A stretch of 64,000 nucleotides of DNA from Xanthomonas sp. Leaf148. GTDB taxonomy: Bacteria; Pseudomonadota; Gammaproteobacteria; Xanthomonadales; Xanthomonadaceae. Positions 50,767 through 60,735 of this stretch are shown here, piece after piece (positions within the stretch are counted from its first letter, which is position 1; every line of letters begins with the position of its first letter). The stretch lies in contig NZ_LMOP01000008.1 in the NCBI RefSeq assembly GCF_001423585.1, forward strand, positions 1,625,118-1,689,117, read 5' to 3'. Both the position numbers and the translations under genes were made by a program. A model generated the notes under the pieces. The model did not search any database. It was given only the letters and a program-made list of their open reading frames with translations, and was not told where the DNA came from.

Positions 50767-53172
50767 ATGGCGCAGGCAGCACGCAGCACACGCAGTGACC
50801 GGACCATGCACATGGTGCGCGGTTGGCTGACGCTCCCTCTGGCACTGCTGATTGCCGTGGCTGTCGGCATGGCCGTGCTCTCGGCACTGGCGATCGAAAT
50901 CCAGTCCGGTGCCACCGCCTGGATCGTCGGCCAGAGCCACTGGTCCAACGCCCAGCAGGAGTCGGTGTACTGGCTGGAGCGCTATCTGGTGAGCGGCGAT
51001 CCGGCTGATCTGCAGGCCGCCTGCCGCGCGCTGGAAGTGCCGCTGGGCGACCGCGCGGCACGCGAAGCAGTCGAACAGCCGGTGATCGCCTGGACGGCGG
51101 TCTATGCCGGACTGGCGGCCGGCCGCAATGCCCCTGAGGACATGCCGCAAATGGTGCGTCTGTACCGCTACGGCCATGTCTTTCCGTATCTGAGCGACGC
51201 CATCGCGATGTGGAAGCACACCGATGCCGACCTGTTGAAGCTGAGTGCATTGGCCGACCGTGCCGCCTCCGTGCAGGCCGCCAATACGCCGGATCCGCGC
51301 GCGCTGCAGGCCTTGCGCGACGATCTGCATCTGCTCGATGGGCGCATGCGCGGCGATGCGGCGCAGTTCCAGGCGCTGCTGATCCGCTGCGCGCGGCTGC
51401 TGCACGACGTGATGGCGGCCTGCAGCCTTGCCACCTTGTTGCTGGTGCTGACCACCTGCGTGCTGGCGATGCGCCGTATCCGCGACTATCTGCTGTCGCA
51501 CGAGGGCCGTTTTCGCACGGCGTTTCAACAAGCCGCACTGGGCATGGTCAAGTTCGATCTGCGTGGCCACGTGCTGGATGCCAATGCCTCGATGGCCAAT
51601 ATCCTGCGCTACCGCCCGGAGGAACTGCAGGCCCGCACGCTGGCCGAGGTGGTGCATCCGGACGACATAGTGCTGGACAGCCGCGGCATGATCGACTGGC
51701 CACGGCTGATGCAGTCCGGCGAGCTGCGCTTCCTGCGGGCCGATGGCGAAGTGATGTGGGGCCGCTGGAGCGCCTCGCTGGTGGAGCCGGGTCCGGAGGA
51801 ACCCACGCTGGTGCTGGCGGTGATCGAAGATGTCTCGCACGCGCACGAGCTGGCCGACGAGGTCGCCTTCCACGCGCGTCACGATTCCTTAACCGGCCTG
51901 ATCAACCGGCGCGAGATCGAGCGCCGACTGCTGCGTCTGATCGAGCCGCCACAATCGCCGCAGCTGTGCCATGCGTTGTGCTTCGTGGATCTGGACCATT
52001 TCAAGCTGGTCAACGACACCTTCGGGCATGCGGTCGGCGACAAGTTCCTGTGCCACTTCGCCGACGTGATCACCATGCAGCTGCGTCCGGGCGACTGGCT
52101 GGGGCGGCTGGGTGGCGACGAGTTCGCGATTCTGCTGGCCAATACCGATCTGGTGCAGGCGCAGGCCTTGCTGGAACGCATGCATGGTGTGCTCGGGCAG
52201 CCATGGAGCCATCAGGGCGGCCGGCCGCTGACGCCGAGTTGCAGCTTTGGTGTGGTGGAAATTCGCAAGGGCGCCAGCGACGTCAATGCCTTGATGACTG
52301 CGGCCGATCTGGCCTGTCACGCGGCCAAGGAAGAAGGGCGCAACCGGATTCGGTGTTTTGGCGAGAACGATCTGGCATTGGCGCGGCGTCGGCATGACGG
52401 TGGCTGGATCAGCGCCGTGCAGCAGGCCATCGCCGAACAGCGGCTGCTGCTGTACGCACAGAAAATCCAGGTGCTGAGCGACCCCGGTCGTCTGCAGTAC
52501 GAAGTGTTGGTGCGCATGCGCGCGCGCGATGGGCGTGTGCTGAGCCCTGGCGAATTTTTGCCTGCGGTGGAGCGTTACGGGCTTGGGCGCATGGTCGATG
52601 CCTATGTGCTGGAAACCTTGTGCGCGCAACTGGCCGACAACCCGATGCATGTGGCAACGCTGGATCTGTGCCATGTCAATTTGTCTGCGCAATCGATCGC
52701 GCAGCCGGACTTTCTCGATTTTGTCTGCGCCTTGTTCGAGCGCTATCCCACGCTGGTGCCCAAGCTGTGCATGGAGATCACCGAAACTGCGGTCATCGGC
52801 GATCTGGAACATGCGCAGCGCTTCGTGCAGAGCGTGCGTGCGCGGGGCTGCCACGTGGCGCTGGACGATTTCGGCAGCGGCCTGGCCTCGTTCGGCTACC
52901 TCAAGCAATTCACGGTGGATGTGCTGAAGATCGATTGCGGCTTCGTGCGCAATTACGCGCATGACGCGGTGGACCGCGCCGCGGTGCATTCCATTGCCCA
53001 GGTCGGCCTGGCACTGGGCATCGAAGTGGTGGCCGAAGGGGTGGAGTCGGAGGCGGATATCCCCGGCCTGCGCGATGCCGGCGTGGGCCAGGTGCAGGGC
53101 TTCAGCCTGCACCGTCCATGCCCGCTGGAAGACCTGATCGCGCCACAACCGCTGCTGGCGGTGACCGGATAG
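50767..53172 (+). CDS. Membrane GGDEF-EAL protein (c-di-GMP turnover)
   Basis: A protein of about 801 residues. Two membrane helices (about 18-40 and 220-240) enclose a periplasmic helical sensor region. A PAS domain (about 250-370), a GGDEF domain and a C-terminal EAL domain follow. The cyclase site GRLGGDEFAIL is intact and is preceded by the inhibitory I-site RxxD (RPGD, five residues upstream). The EAL domain has the signature as YEVLVR instead of EAL, but keeps the Asn (HVNLSAQS), Glu (EITETAV), Asp pair (DDFGSG), Lys (LKIDCG) and Glu (VAEGVES) needed for phosphodiesterase activity. Both making and breaking c-di-GMP are possible. The ATG at 50767 has a GGACGAGG ribosome site; 50806 is an alternative. 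Confidence 0.9.
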   Translation: MAQAARSTRSDRTMHMVRGWLTLPLALLIAVAVGMAVLSALAIEIQSGATAWIVGQSHWSNAQQESVYWLERYLVSGDPADLQAACRALEVPLGDRAAREAVEQPVIAWTAVYAGLAAGRNAPEDMPQMVRLYRYGHVFPYLSDAIAMWKHTDADLLKLSALADRAASVQAANTPDPRALQALRDDLHLLDGRMRGDAAQFQALLIRCARLLHDVMAACSLATLLLVLTTCVLAMRRIRDYLLSHEGRFRTAFQQAALGMVKFDLRGHVLDANASMANILRYRPEELQARTLAEVVHPDDIVLDSRGMIDWPRLMQSGELRFLRADGEVMWGRWSASLVEPGPEEPTLVLAVIEDVSHAHELADEVAFHARHDSLTGLINRREIERRLLRLIEPPQSPQLCHALCFVDLDHFKLVNDTFGHAVGDKFLCHFADVITMQLRPGDWLGRLGGDEFAILLANTDLVQAQALLERMHGVLGQPWSHQGGRPLTPSCSFGVVEIRKGASDVNALMTAADLACHAAKEEGRNRIRCFGENDLALARRRHDGGWISAVQQAIAEQRLLLYAQKIQVLSDPGRLQYEVLVRMRARDGRVLSPGEFLPAVERYGLGRMVDAYVLETLCAQLADNPMHVATLDLCHVNLSAQSIAQPDFLDFVCALFERYPTLVPKLCMEITETAVIGDLEHAQRFVQSVRARGCHVALDDFGSGLASFGYLKQFTVDVLKIDCGFVRNYAHDAVDRAAVHSIAQVGLALGIEVVAEGVESEADIPGLRDAGVGQVQGFSLHRPCPLEDLIAPQPLLAVTG

Positions 53173-53251
53173 GGCCTGCCGGCAGAGCCGGGCGCCACGC
53201 TGTGACTGCGCAAAAGTGCGTTGCCGGCTGTAAATCGCCGATAATCGAACG

Positions 53252-53974
53252 ATGACAATCCGACTCAACAAACATATCGCCGACACCGGCTTCTGCTCGC
53301 GCCGCGAGGCCGACCGCCTGATTGGCGAACGCCGCGTCACCGTCAACGGTGTGGTGGCCGGCACCGGCGCGGTGGTGGGCGACGAAGACACCGTGCTGGT
53401 GGATGGCCAACCGCTGCGCGCACGCGAGGCCAAAAAGCCCGGCGGCCGCAAGCACGTCTATATCGCGCTCAACAAGCCGGTGGGCATCACCTGCACCACC
53501 GAGAGTTCGGTCAAGGGCAATATCGTCGAATTCGTCGGCCACGAGCAGCGCATCTTCCCGATCGGCCGCCTGGACAAGGAGTCCGAAGGGCTGATTTTGA
53601 TGACCAGCAACGGCAACATCGTCAACGAGATCCTGCGCGCGGAAAACCGCCATCAAAAAGAGTATCTGGTGGCGGTCAACAAGGCGGTCACCGACGAATT
53701 CTTGCGTGGCATGGCACGCGGTGTGCGCATCCATAACGAAACCACGTTGCCGTGCCGCACCGCGCGTATCGCCAAGTTCGGCTTCCGCATCGTGCTGGAG
53801 CAGGGGTTGAACCGGCAGATCCGCCTGATGGCGTCCGAGTTCGGCTACCGGGTCACCCAACTGCGGCGGGTGCGCATCGACAACATCAAGCTTGCCGCGC
53901 TCAAGCCTGGGCAATGGCGCAACCTGAGCGATGCGGAACTACGCGGCCTGCTGCCGCAGCGTACCGACTGGTAA
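53252..53974 (+). CDS. rluF: 23S rRNA pseudouridine synthase RluF
   Basis: A 240-residue RsuA-family pseudouridine synthase. An N-terminal S4 RNA-binding domain (residues 1-60; LNKHIADTGFCSRREADRLI) precedes the catalytic domain with Asp108 in PIGRLDKESEGL. The position of this Asp and the length fit RluF, which modifies U2604 of 23S rRNA in E. coli, better than RluB/RluE/RsuA. It is 79 bp after the GGDEF-EAL gene on the same strand. Confidence 0.9.
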   Translation: MTIRLNKHIADTGFCSRREADRLIGERRVTVNGVVAGTGAVVGDEDTVLVDGQPLRAREAKKPGGRKHVYIALNKPVGITCTTESSVKGNIVEFVGHEQRIFPIGRLDKESEGLILMTSNGNIVNEILRAENRHQKEYLVAVNKAVTDEFLRGMARGVRIHNETTLPCRTARIAKFGFRIVLEQGLNRQIRLMASEFGYRVTQLRRVRIDNIKLAALKPGQWRNLSDAELRGLLPQRTDW

Positions 53975-54254
53975 ACCGGCCGGCCGGCTGGATACGCTGC
54001 CGGACGCCAGGCGCAGTGGTCGCCATCGGGTGCTTCCGCTGCAGTCGTTATGGGCGTTCGCGTGCGGCCCGCCGGGTGCGAATAGCTGACGAAACGCTGC
54101 GCTTGGCGCCTTGTGGGCGCGGGCTTGGTCATCGTCGGTAAGCGCCGGCCGCTGAAGCGCTCACGCGTTCGCTGCGACGCGTCGGTCTCGGGTGTTACGC
54201 GACACTGCGGTCGCTGTCGGCCAACGCCGTGTCGCGGGATGTGGTGTCATTCGC

Positions 54255-55202
54255 TCAGTCGACGATGTTCTTGGCTTCTGCAGTGCCCAGTAACTCCGGG
54301 TGCACCACCTTGCGCCTGCGTTCCAGCACCGGATGCAGAAACACCGCGCCCAGAATGATCGCCACGCCAAGATAGAACTGCAGGGTGAGCTCGCGCTGTT
54401 CGCCCAGCAGGGCGATGGCCAGCACGATGGCGTAGACCGGTTCCAGATTGGTCACCAGCTGCACCGAATACGCGCTGAGATGACGCAGCGCGACCAGCGC
54501 CAGCGCAAACGGCAGCAGGGTGCAGGCCAGCGACAGGACGAGCAGCAACACGCCATCGTGCAGGCTGGGAAGCATCAACAGATCGCCATGCAGCGATGGC
54601 AGCAGCAGCGGCATGGCCGGTGCCAGCACGGTCAGGGTCAGCGTGCCGGCGCCCAGCTCCAATGCAGTGACGGTAAGCGGGTCTGCATGCGCCACCATGC
54701 GCTTGTTGAGCGAGCCGAACAGCCCGACGAACACGGCCGAAATCGCGCCGACCACCACCCCTGCACGCATACCATCGGGCACGCCGCCGACCACCAGCGC
54801 CACTCCCGGCAACACGGCAAGGCCGAACAGCAACTCGCGCGGGCGGAACGGCCGCTGCGTCACCCATGGCTCGATCACGGCAGTGAACACCGGCGCCAAG
54901 GCGATGCAGGTGGCCGCCACTGAAGCGTTGGCCAGTTTGATCGCGCCATAGAAGGTCAGCCAGTGCAGCGCCACCAACGCGCCGATGCCGCAATAGCCCA
55001 GCACCACACGGCCAGACAAGCCGCGCAAGCCGCGCCACACCCGCGGCCACAAGGCCAAGGCCACCACCACGATCAACATGCGCCACCACACCAGCGGCAA
55101 TGCCTGCAGCGTGATCAACTTGCCCAGGATCGCGGTGATGCCCCAAAGCAGCACGCAGAAATGAATTTGCAGTTGCGCCTTGCGCAGGTCGGTCGTGGGC
55201 AT
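54255..55202 (-). CDS. EamA/DMT family transporter
   Basis: A 315-residue inner-membrane protein with ten predicted helices in two EamA repeats (about residues 10-140 and 155-295), typical of drug/metabolite exporters. The second repeat contains LVTNLEPVYAIVLAIALLGE, a family signature. The ATG at 55202 starts MPTTDLRKAQLQIHFCVLLW; longer starts run into a dispersed repeat and are rejected. The substrate is unknown. Confidence 0.9.
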   Translation of the reverse strand: MPTTDLRKAQLQIHFCVLLWGITAILGKLITLQALPLVWWRMLIVVVALALWPRVWRGLRGLSGRVVLGYCGIGALVALHWLTFYGAIKLANASVAATCIALAPVFTAVIEPWVTQRPFRPRELLFGLAVLPGVALVVGGVPDGMRAGVVVGAISAVFVGLFGSLNKRMVAHADPLTVTALELGAGTLTLTVLAPAMPLLLPSLHGDLLMLPSLHDGVLLLVLSLACTLLPFALALVALRHLSAYSVQLVTNLEPVYAIVLAIALLGEQRELTLQFYLGVAIILGAVFLHPVLERRRKVVHPELLGTAEAKNIVD

Positions 55203-55254
55203 GCGCCATTGTCGCCGAAAAGCCGTAGATCGGCGCTGTGCAATGAGCCTTGTT

Positions 55255-55397
55255 GGAGCGGCTGACAACACCTGGCGAGCAGTCGTCAGGTGGGTAGGGG
55301 CGGCGCGGTCAGACCCGGAGTGTATGCGTGGTACATGCCGCACCAAGCATCAACCGCGCTCGTCTGGCGGCTGCAAAGTCATCTTGTCAGCTGCTCT
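55255..55397 (+). repeat. MITE-like dispersed element, copy C
   Basis: A 143-bp copy with left end GGAGCGGCTGACAA and right end TTGTCAGCTGCTCT, which are near-perfect inverted repeats. The internal block CGAGCAGTCGTCAGGTGGGT is shared with copy D. It begins 53 bp before the DMT transporter start and may carry part of its upstream region. Confidence 0.8.
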
Positions 55398-55642
55398 AAG
55401 CCCCTCTCCTGCGGGAGAGGGGTTGGGGTGAGGGTACGGTCTACTCCAGCGATTGACTCAATCGTGCGCAGGCCGCTTGGCAACTCAAAGAAGGCCGCGT
55501 CCCACAGCACGCACGTTGTAATGTTTTCAAGACGTTGGCGCCCAACGACCACATTGCTCAAGACCATGCAGATAGCCGCTGGATCATGCGCTGTCGAACA
55601 TCAGTCGACCACGCATACGCGCAATCACTCGTGGCTTCACCA
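55398..55642. other. Intergenic spacer with hairpin repeat
   Basis: About 245 bp between element copies C and D with no credible gene. It begins with a perfect hairpin, CCCCTCTCC (55401-55409) and GGAGAGGGG (55414-55422), followed by TTGGGGTGAGGGTACGG. The hairpin and tail recur at 63900, so this is a second dispersed repeat type. The rest of the spacer is featureless. Confidence 0.6.
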
Positions 55643-55778
55643 AGAGCGGCTCACAAAACCTAGCGAGCAGTCGTCAGGTGGGTGCGAACGGCGTTCTCAG
55701 AACCGCGTGTACGCCTGGTCCATGCCACATCGGCCGCGCCCGCCTGGTGGTGAGCGCAGTCGTTTTGTTGGCTGCTCT
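55643..55778 (+). repeat. MITE-like dispersed element, copy D
   Basis: A 136-bp copy with the best preserved ends: AGAGCGGCTCACAAAAC on the left, GTTTTGTTGGCTGCTCT on the right, matching as inverted repeats at 14 of 17 positions. It lies 245 bp from copy C in the same orientation and 57 bp beyond the DUF72 gene's stop. Confidence 0.82.
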
Positions 55779-55835
55779 AAAACGTGTTCGCCACACACGC
55801 CAGCCGGCCAGGGAGATATCGCTGCCAGCAACACG

Positions 55836-56669
55836 TCATCTGGCAGACAGTTCTTTCAATAGCACCATCGCCGCAGCCGGATTGCGCTCCTTCGCCGCAC
55901 TGATGAAGAACACGAACACCTCGCGCGGCGTATTTGTGGCCTGTGGCGTGGAGTCGACATGCGGCAGGTCGGCCGGGTCGTCGCCGCGTCGCCAGGCCTG
56001 GATCCGCTCGGCCCAACGCTCCAATGCCGGCGCCGGATAACCGGCATGCAGACGTGCCTGGCTACGCATCAGACGCGCGTAGACGAAATCGGTGGAGAGA
56101 TCGGCGAAGGAGGGATGTTCGTCCGAATCGGTGAACACCGTGGCCACGCCGTGGCGGCGCACCAGCGCGAGCAGCGACGCATCCACCGCCGCAGGGTCGC
56201 GAATTTCGAGCACATGCCGCAGCGTGCGACCGCCTGCGCGTTGAGGCAGCAATGCTAAAAAGGCTTCCAGGTCGTCGGCCTGCAGCCGATGCCCTTGCTC
56301 GAATTGCCACACCAGCGGCCCCAGGGTATCGCCGAGCTCGACAATGCCGCCGACGAAGTCGTCCACCTGCGCCTTGGTTCCCGCCAGTGTGCGTGACTGG
56401 GTAATGCGCCGCGGCGCCTTGGCAGAAAACACGAAGCCGGGCGGCACGTCATCGCGCCATTTCGCATAGGTCGCCGGTTTCTGCGCGCCGTAGTAGGTGC
56501 CGTTGATTTCGATGGCAGTGACCTGGCGGCTGGCGTATTCCAGCTCGCGCCGCTGCACCAGGCCGTCGGGATAGAACATGCCTGCGCGCCATGGCGCATA
56601 CACCCAGCCGCCGATACCGACATGGATGCCGTCCAGGACGGGCGGTGCGGAAGCGAACAGATCAGACAT
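55836..56669 (-). CDS. DUF72 domain-containing protein
   Basis: A 277-residue protein of the DUF72 family, predicted TIM-barrel-like, similar to YecE. The family start is visible in [20 protein letters not shown], and a second conserved stretch is [20 protein letters not shown]. The function is unknown. The ATG at 56669 is chosen because longer in-frame starts up to 57128 add Arg/Pro-rich sequence without family similarity. Confidence 0.88.
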   Translation of the reverse strand: MSDLFASAPPVLDGIHVGIGGWVYAPWRAGMFYPDGLVQRRELEYASRQVTAIEINGTYYGAQKPATYAKWRDDVPPGFVFSAKAPRRITQSRTLAGTKAQVDDFVGGIVELGDTLGPLVWQFEQGHRLQADDLEAFLALLPQRAGGRTLRHVLEIRDPAAVDASLLALVRRHGVATVFTDSDEHPSFADLSTDFVYARLMRSQARLHAGYPAPALERWAERIQAWRRGDDPADLPHVDSTPQATNTPREVFVFFISAAKERNPAAAMVLLKELSAR

Positions 56670-57156
56670 CGCAGGGAGACTCGCTGGCAAAGGTGTGCAC
56701 GATGAGGTGCCGCATTGGTGCGGCGCGGAGTGGCAGTCACAGCCTATCGCGTGGCGTAGCGGGATTGGATGCGGTGTGACAGCGAAGCCGCCGGCTGGCA
56801 ATGCGGCCAACGGCAGCGCTCGCCGTGCCAGTCTGCGCGACGACGCACAGCCAGGCGGCATCTTCGCTAGCGTTCCCCCTGACGCAGGTCGCGATGACGT
56901 GCGACCGGCATTGCACCGTTGGCGCGGCACCAAGCGAGGACGGCAGCGCCAGCGAATCTTTACCGCAAAGCCCGATATCCCGATCAAGCCCGGTCCACGC
57001 GCGCCTATCGGTGGCCGCAGTCGTCTGTCGGTCGTTCTGCGCGATGCCAGCGCAGCAAGAGGCTGCCGAGCAGTCAGCGCCGAGACGACATCAACCGACA
57101 CCCGGACCCCATCGCAGCCGGCTACCATGCCTGCTCAGCCGCTTGAGACCGCGCCG
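56670..57156. other. Divergent intergenic region, DUF72 gene / rraA
   Basis: A 487-bp region between divergent starts. Frames crossing it on both strands lack coding character. Promoters for both genes must be here but no strong -35/-10 pair stands out and no repeat was recognised. Confidence 0.5.
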
Positions 57157-57657
57157 ATGACCTGGACCACGCCCGATCTGTGTGACCGCTTTCCCGAGGT
57201 GACCGTTGCCGAGCCGTTGTTCCGCCACTTTGGCGGGCGCAGCGTGTTCTCCGGGCCGATCGCGACGGTGCGCTGTTTCGAAGACAACTCGCGCGTGCGC
57301 GAGCTGGCCTCTACGCCGGGCGATGGGCGGGTACTGGTGGTGGACGGCCAGGGCTCGTTGAAGCACGCGCTGCTGGGCGACCAGATCGCGGCGCAGGCGG
57401 TGGCCAATGGCTGGGCCGGCGTGTTGATCCACGGCTGCGTGCGCGATGTCGAGATCCTGGCCACGTTGCCGCTGGGCGTGCTGGCACTGGCCGCCTGCCC
57501 ACGGCGCACCGAGCGACGCGATCTGGGCGATGTGGATGTGCCGGTGAACTTTGCCGGTGTCCCGTTCGTGCCCGGTCATTGGTTGTACGCCGATGCCAAC
57601 GGCGTGCTGGTAACGCCGCTGCCGCTGTTGTTGGACAGTGCCAGCGTCGCAATCTGA
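57157..57657 (+). CDS. rraA: RraA family protein (RNase E regulator / HMG aldolase-like)
   Basis: A 166-residue RraA-family protein. Members either inhibit RNase E or act as 4-hydroxy-4-methyl-2-oxoglutarate aldolases. The conserved region [20 protein letters not shown] and [10 protein letters not shown] with the family Arg-Asp pair is present, so aldolase activity is possible. The ATG at 57157 ([20 protein letters not shown]) is the family start; one at 57127 adds ten residues. The following serine hydrolase gene begins 22 bp after the stop. Confidence 0.92.
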   Translation: MTWTTPDLCDRFPEVTVAEPLFRHFGGRSVFSGPIATVRCFEDNSRVRELASTPGDGRVLVVDGQGSLKHALLGDQIAAQAVANGWAGVLIHGCVRDVEILATLPLGVLALAACPRRTERRDLGDVDVPVNFAGVPFVPGHWLYADANGVLVTPLPLLLDSASVAI

Positions 57658-57679
57658 TCGACACTAAGAGAGCGTGAGA

Positions 57680-59275
57680 ATGACCTTGAACGGATGGCTG
57701 ACGGGAGGCGTGCTGATGCTGGCAACCCTGGTGACAACAACGCACGCGGCCGAGCTACCGGCCGGCATGCAGCAGTTCGATGCGCAGATGGAACGGGTGC
57801 GCAAGCAGTTCGATGTGCCCGGCATTGCGGTGGCCATCGTCAAGGATGGTCAGGTAGTGCTGGAGCGCGGCTACGGCGTGCGCGAGATCGGCAAACCCGA
57901 GCCGGTGCAGGCAGACACATTGTTTGCGATCGCGTCCAATACCAAGGCATTTACTGCCGCGTCGCTGTCGATTCTGGCCGACGAGGGCAAGCTGTCGCTC
58001 GACGACAAGGTCATCGACCACCTGCCGTGGTTTCGGATGTCCGACCCTTATGTCAGCGGTGAAATGCGCGTGCGCGACCTGCTTGCGCACCGCAGCGGGC
58101 TGAGCCTGGGTGCCGGCGATCTGTTGTTCTGGCCAACCACCAGCTACAGCACCGAAGAGGTCGTGCAGCGCTTGGCCAAGGTGCCGTTGAAAGGCGGGTT
58201 TCGTGACCGCTACGCGTACGACAATATTTTGTACGCCGTCGCGCAGAAGGTGATCGAGCAGGTCTCCGGGCAGTCCTATGCCGCGTTTTTGCAGCAGCGG
58301 ATCTTCGCTCCGGTGGGCATGCGTGGGACGCGCTTCAATGCCGACCAGTTGCAGCCCGGCGACACCGCGGCGGTGGGCCATGCCAAGTACGACTTCACCG
58401 AGCTGCGCACGGCCGCACCGCTGACCTGGTCGAACAATTCCGGTGCCGGCGGCATCTATTCCAGTGCGCACGACATGGCGTTGTGGATGAACGTGCAATT
58501 GGCCGGTGGGGTATTGCCCGATGGGAAAGCGTTGTTCAGCGCCAAACGGCAGCAGGAGATGTGGTCGATGATCACTCCGATCGCGATCGCCGACCCGGCC
58601 GTGCCGGAGCTGGCGGCGGCACGCCCCAACTTTGCCGGTTACGGCGAAGGCTGGAGCCTGAGCGACTATCGTGGCCATCGGCTGGTGTGGCACACCGGCG
58701 GCTGGCCCGGCATGGTGTCGCGCCTGACCCTGGTACCCGACCAGAAACTGGGCGTGGTGGTGCTGACCAATCAGGAAGTGGGTGCGGCGTTCAACGCGGT
58801 GACGCTGCAGGTGCTGGATGCGTTCTTGCAAGTGCCGCCCACCGACTGGACCGACGCGTACGCCAAGGCCGTGGCCAAGGCCGACAGCGATGCCGACACC
58901 AGCTGGAAGAAGCATCAGGATGCACGCACCGCACGCTCGACGCCGTCGTTGCCGCTGCGCGGTTATGCGGCCACCTATCGCGACCCGTGGTATGGCGATG
59001 TGGTGATCCGCCAGGATGGCAAGCGGTTGCGGCTGCAGTTTGCCAAGACGGCGCAGCTGATCGGCACGCTGGAGCACTGGCAGCACGACAGCTTTATCGT
59101 GCGCTGGGACGACCGTTCCTTGAACGCCGATGCTTTCGTCAACTTCGCACTCACTTCGGACGGCGCGGTGCGCGAGATGCGCATGGAGGCGATCTCGCCG
59201 TTGACCGATTTCAGTTTCGATTTTCAGGATCTGGTGCTGACCCCGGTGCAGGCGGCATCGCCCGCATCGCAGTGA
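57680..59275 (+). CDS. Serine hydrolase, beta-lactamase (class C) fold
   Basis: A 531-residue exported enzyme of the serine beta-lactamase/penicillin-binding superfamily. Signal peptide MTLNGWLTGGVLMLATLVTT, cleavage near HAA at about 24. The active-site motifs are SNTK (Ser86, Lys89), Tyr180-x-Asn182 (YDN) and HTG in VWHTGGWPG. A C-terminal DUF3471-like domain (about 415-525; SLPLRGYAATYRDPWYGDVV) follows, as in many esterases and D-amino-peptidases of this group. True beta-lactamase activity is doubtful; an esterase or peptidase is more likely. The ATG at 57680 is preferred over a GTG at 57674. Confidence 0.9.
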   Translation: MTLNGWLTGGVLMLATLVTTTHAAELPAGMQQFDAQMERVRKQFDVPGIAVAIVKDGQVVLERGYGVREIGKPEPVQADTLFAIASNTKAFTAASLSILADEGKLSLDDKVIDHLPWFRMSDPYVSGEMRVRDLLAHRSGLSLGAGDLLFWPTTSYSTEEVVQRLAKVPLKGGFRDRYAYDNILYAVAQKVIEQVSGQSYAAFLQQRIFAPVGMRGTRFNADQLQPGDTAAVGHAKYDFTELRTAAPLTWSNNSGAGGIYSSAHDMALWMNVQLAGGVLPDGKALFSAKRQQEMWSMITPIAIADPAVPELAAARPNFAGYGEGWSLSDYRGHRLVWHTGGWPGMVSRLTLVPDQKLGVVVLTNQEVGAAFNAVTLQVLDAFLQVPPTDWTDAYAKAVAKADSDADTSWKKHQDARTARSTPSLPLRGYAATYRDPWYGDVVIRQDGKRLRLQFAKTAQLIGTLEHWQHDSFIVRWDDRSLNADAFVNFALTSDGAVREMRMEAISPLTDFSFDFQDLVLTPVQAASPASQ

Positions 59276-59469
59276 CACGCGTCTGAGTGCGGCGCCAGCG
59301 CATCTGCCATGCGGTGCGCTCAACGCCAAGCGGAGGGGTGCCGTGTCCATCCAGAACAGCTGAATTGGCCTGCTGGCGAGGCAATCGCCGCGCTCGGTGG
59401 CCATACGGCTACCGTCCACCGGCGCGGCTCGCTATGATCCGCGCACTTCTCAGGGATGTCCCCATACGC

Positions 59470-60735
59470 ATGACCACTCCGCAGATGTCGGTGTATTTTT
59501 TTCTGCAGGCTGCAGCGATCCTGCTGGTATGCCGGTTGGTCGGCATGCTGGCCAAGCGCCTCGGGCAGCCGCAGGTGGTGGGCGAGATGATCGCCGGCGT
59601 GATGCTGGGGCCGTCGTTGTTCGGCCTGCTGGCACCGGGTGCGCAGGCAGCGTTGTTCCCCAAGCAGACCATGGATGTGCTGTACGTGTTCGCGCAGTTC
59701 GGCGTGGGCCTGTACATGTTTCTGGTCGGTACCGACTTCCGCGGCGATCACTTCCGTGCGCGCTATCGCAGCGCGATGAGCGTGTCGCTGGCCGGTATCG
59801 CGGTGCCGTTTGCGCTGGCATTTGCGATGTGCCCGTGGTTGCTCAATGTGGAAGGCCTGTTCTCGGAAAAGGCCAAGCTCATGGAAGCCTCGCTGTTCCT
59901 GGGCGCGGCCATTGCGATCACCGCATTCCCGATGCTGGCGCGCATCATCCACGAGCGCGGCCTGACCAATAGCCCGTTGGGCACGCTGGCGCTGACCGCC
60001 GGTGCGTTCGACGATGCGGCGGCGTGGTGCATTCTGGCGGTGGTGCTGGCCAGCTTCGGCGGCAGCTGGGGCAGTGCGTACCTGGCCATCGGCGGCGGCG
60101 TCGCCTATGCGCTGTTCATGCTGTTTGTCGGCCGGCATCTGCTGCGTCGCCTGGCCGATCATGTCGTGCCGGATCAGCCGCTCAGCAACAGTATGCTGGC
60201 GATCGTGCTGATGCTGTTCTGCCTCAGCGCCTGGGCGATGGATGCGATCGGTATCCATGCCGTGTTCGGTGGCTTCCTGCTGGGCGTCTGTCTGCCCAAG
60301 GGCGCATTGACCGAGAAGCTGCGCGAGATGATGCAGCCGTTTGTGGTGGTGTTGCTGCTGCCGTTGTTCTTCACCTATTCGGGCCTGAAAACCCAGCTCA
60401 GCGTGTTGCTGCAGCCGCAGATCATGCTGGCCGGCGTCGCCATCCTGGCGGCATCGTTCATCGGCAAGGGCGTGGCCTGCTGGGCTGCGGCGCGCGCCAC
60501 CGGCGAAAATAACCGCGACGCGATGGCGATCGGCTCGCTGATGAATGCACGCGGCCTGATGGAGCTGATCATCATCAATATCGGTTTACAGGCCGGGGTG
60601 ATCGAGCAGGGCCTGTTCTCGGTGCTGGTGCTGATGGCGATCCTGTCCACGCTGATGGCCACGCCGCTGTTCAACTGGATCATGCGTCGCCACGCCAGCG
60701 TGACCGACGCGGTGCCGAGCCTGCAACAGCGCTGA
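59470..60735 (+). CDS. Cation:proton antiporter, CPA2 (Kef-type) family
   Basis: A 421-residue inner-membrane antiporter with about twelve helices and no C-terminal nucleotide-binding (RCK/TrkA-N) domain. CPA2 marks include VVGEMIAGVMLGPSLFGLL near the start and the ion-site region LTAGAFDDAAAWCIL, which carries the two adjacent Asp residues expected of an electrogenic exchanger. It probably swaps Na+ or K+ for protons. The ATG at 59470 is chosen because upstream starts add non-membrane, Arg-rich residues. Confidence 0.92.
   Translation: MTTPQMSVYFFLQAAAILLVCRLVGMLAKRLGQPQVVGEMIAGVMLGPSLFGLLAPGAQAALFPKQTMDVLYVFAQFGVGLYMFLVGTDFRGDHFRARYRSAMSVSLAGIAVPFALAFAMCPWLLNVEGLFSEKAKLMEASLFLGAAIAITAFPMLARIIHERGLTNSPLGTLALTAGAFDDAAAWCILAVVLASFGGSWGSAYLAIGGGVAYALFMLFVGRHLLRRLADHVVPDQPLSNSMLAIVLMLFCLSAWAMDAIGIHAVFGGFLLGVCLPKGALTEKLREMMQPFVVVLLLPLFFTYSGLKTQLSVLLQPQIMLAGVAILAASFIGKGVACWAAARATGENNRDAMAIGSLMNARGLMELIIINIGLQAGVIEQGLFSVLVLMAILSTLMATPLFNWIMRRHASVTDAVPSLQQR

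Noticed and set aside
48577-51882. Very long open frame (over 1000 codons) on the minus strand across the helicase and GGDEF genes
   Set aside because: It spans two well-supported genes and the gap between them, is His/Gln/Arg-rich and shows no motif; an antisense shadow.
55255-55778. CRISPR array from copies C and D
   Set aside because: The repeats are about 140 bp, only two in a row, with inverted ends and a 245-bp spacer; there are no cas genes.
57680-59275. Beta-lactamase resistance gene
   Set aside because: Class C-like motifs are present, but the protein is about 530 residues with an extra C-terminal domain, typical of esterases or peptidases of this fold.
57755-59419. Minus-strand frame opposite the serine hydrolase
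   Set aside because: Arg/His/Gln-rich shadow of a gene with complete catalytic motifs on the plus strand.
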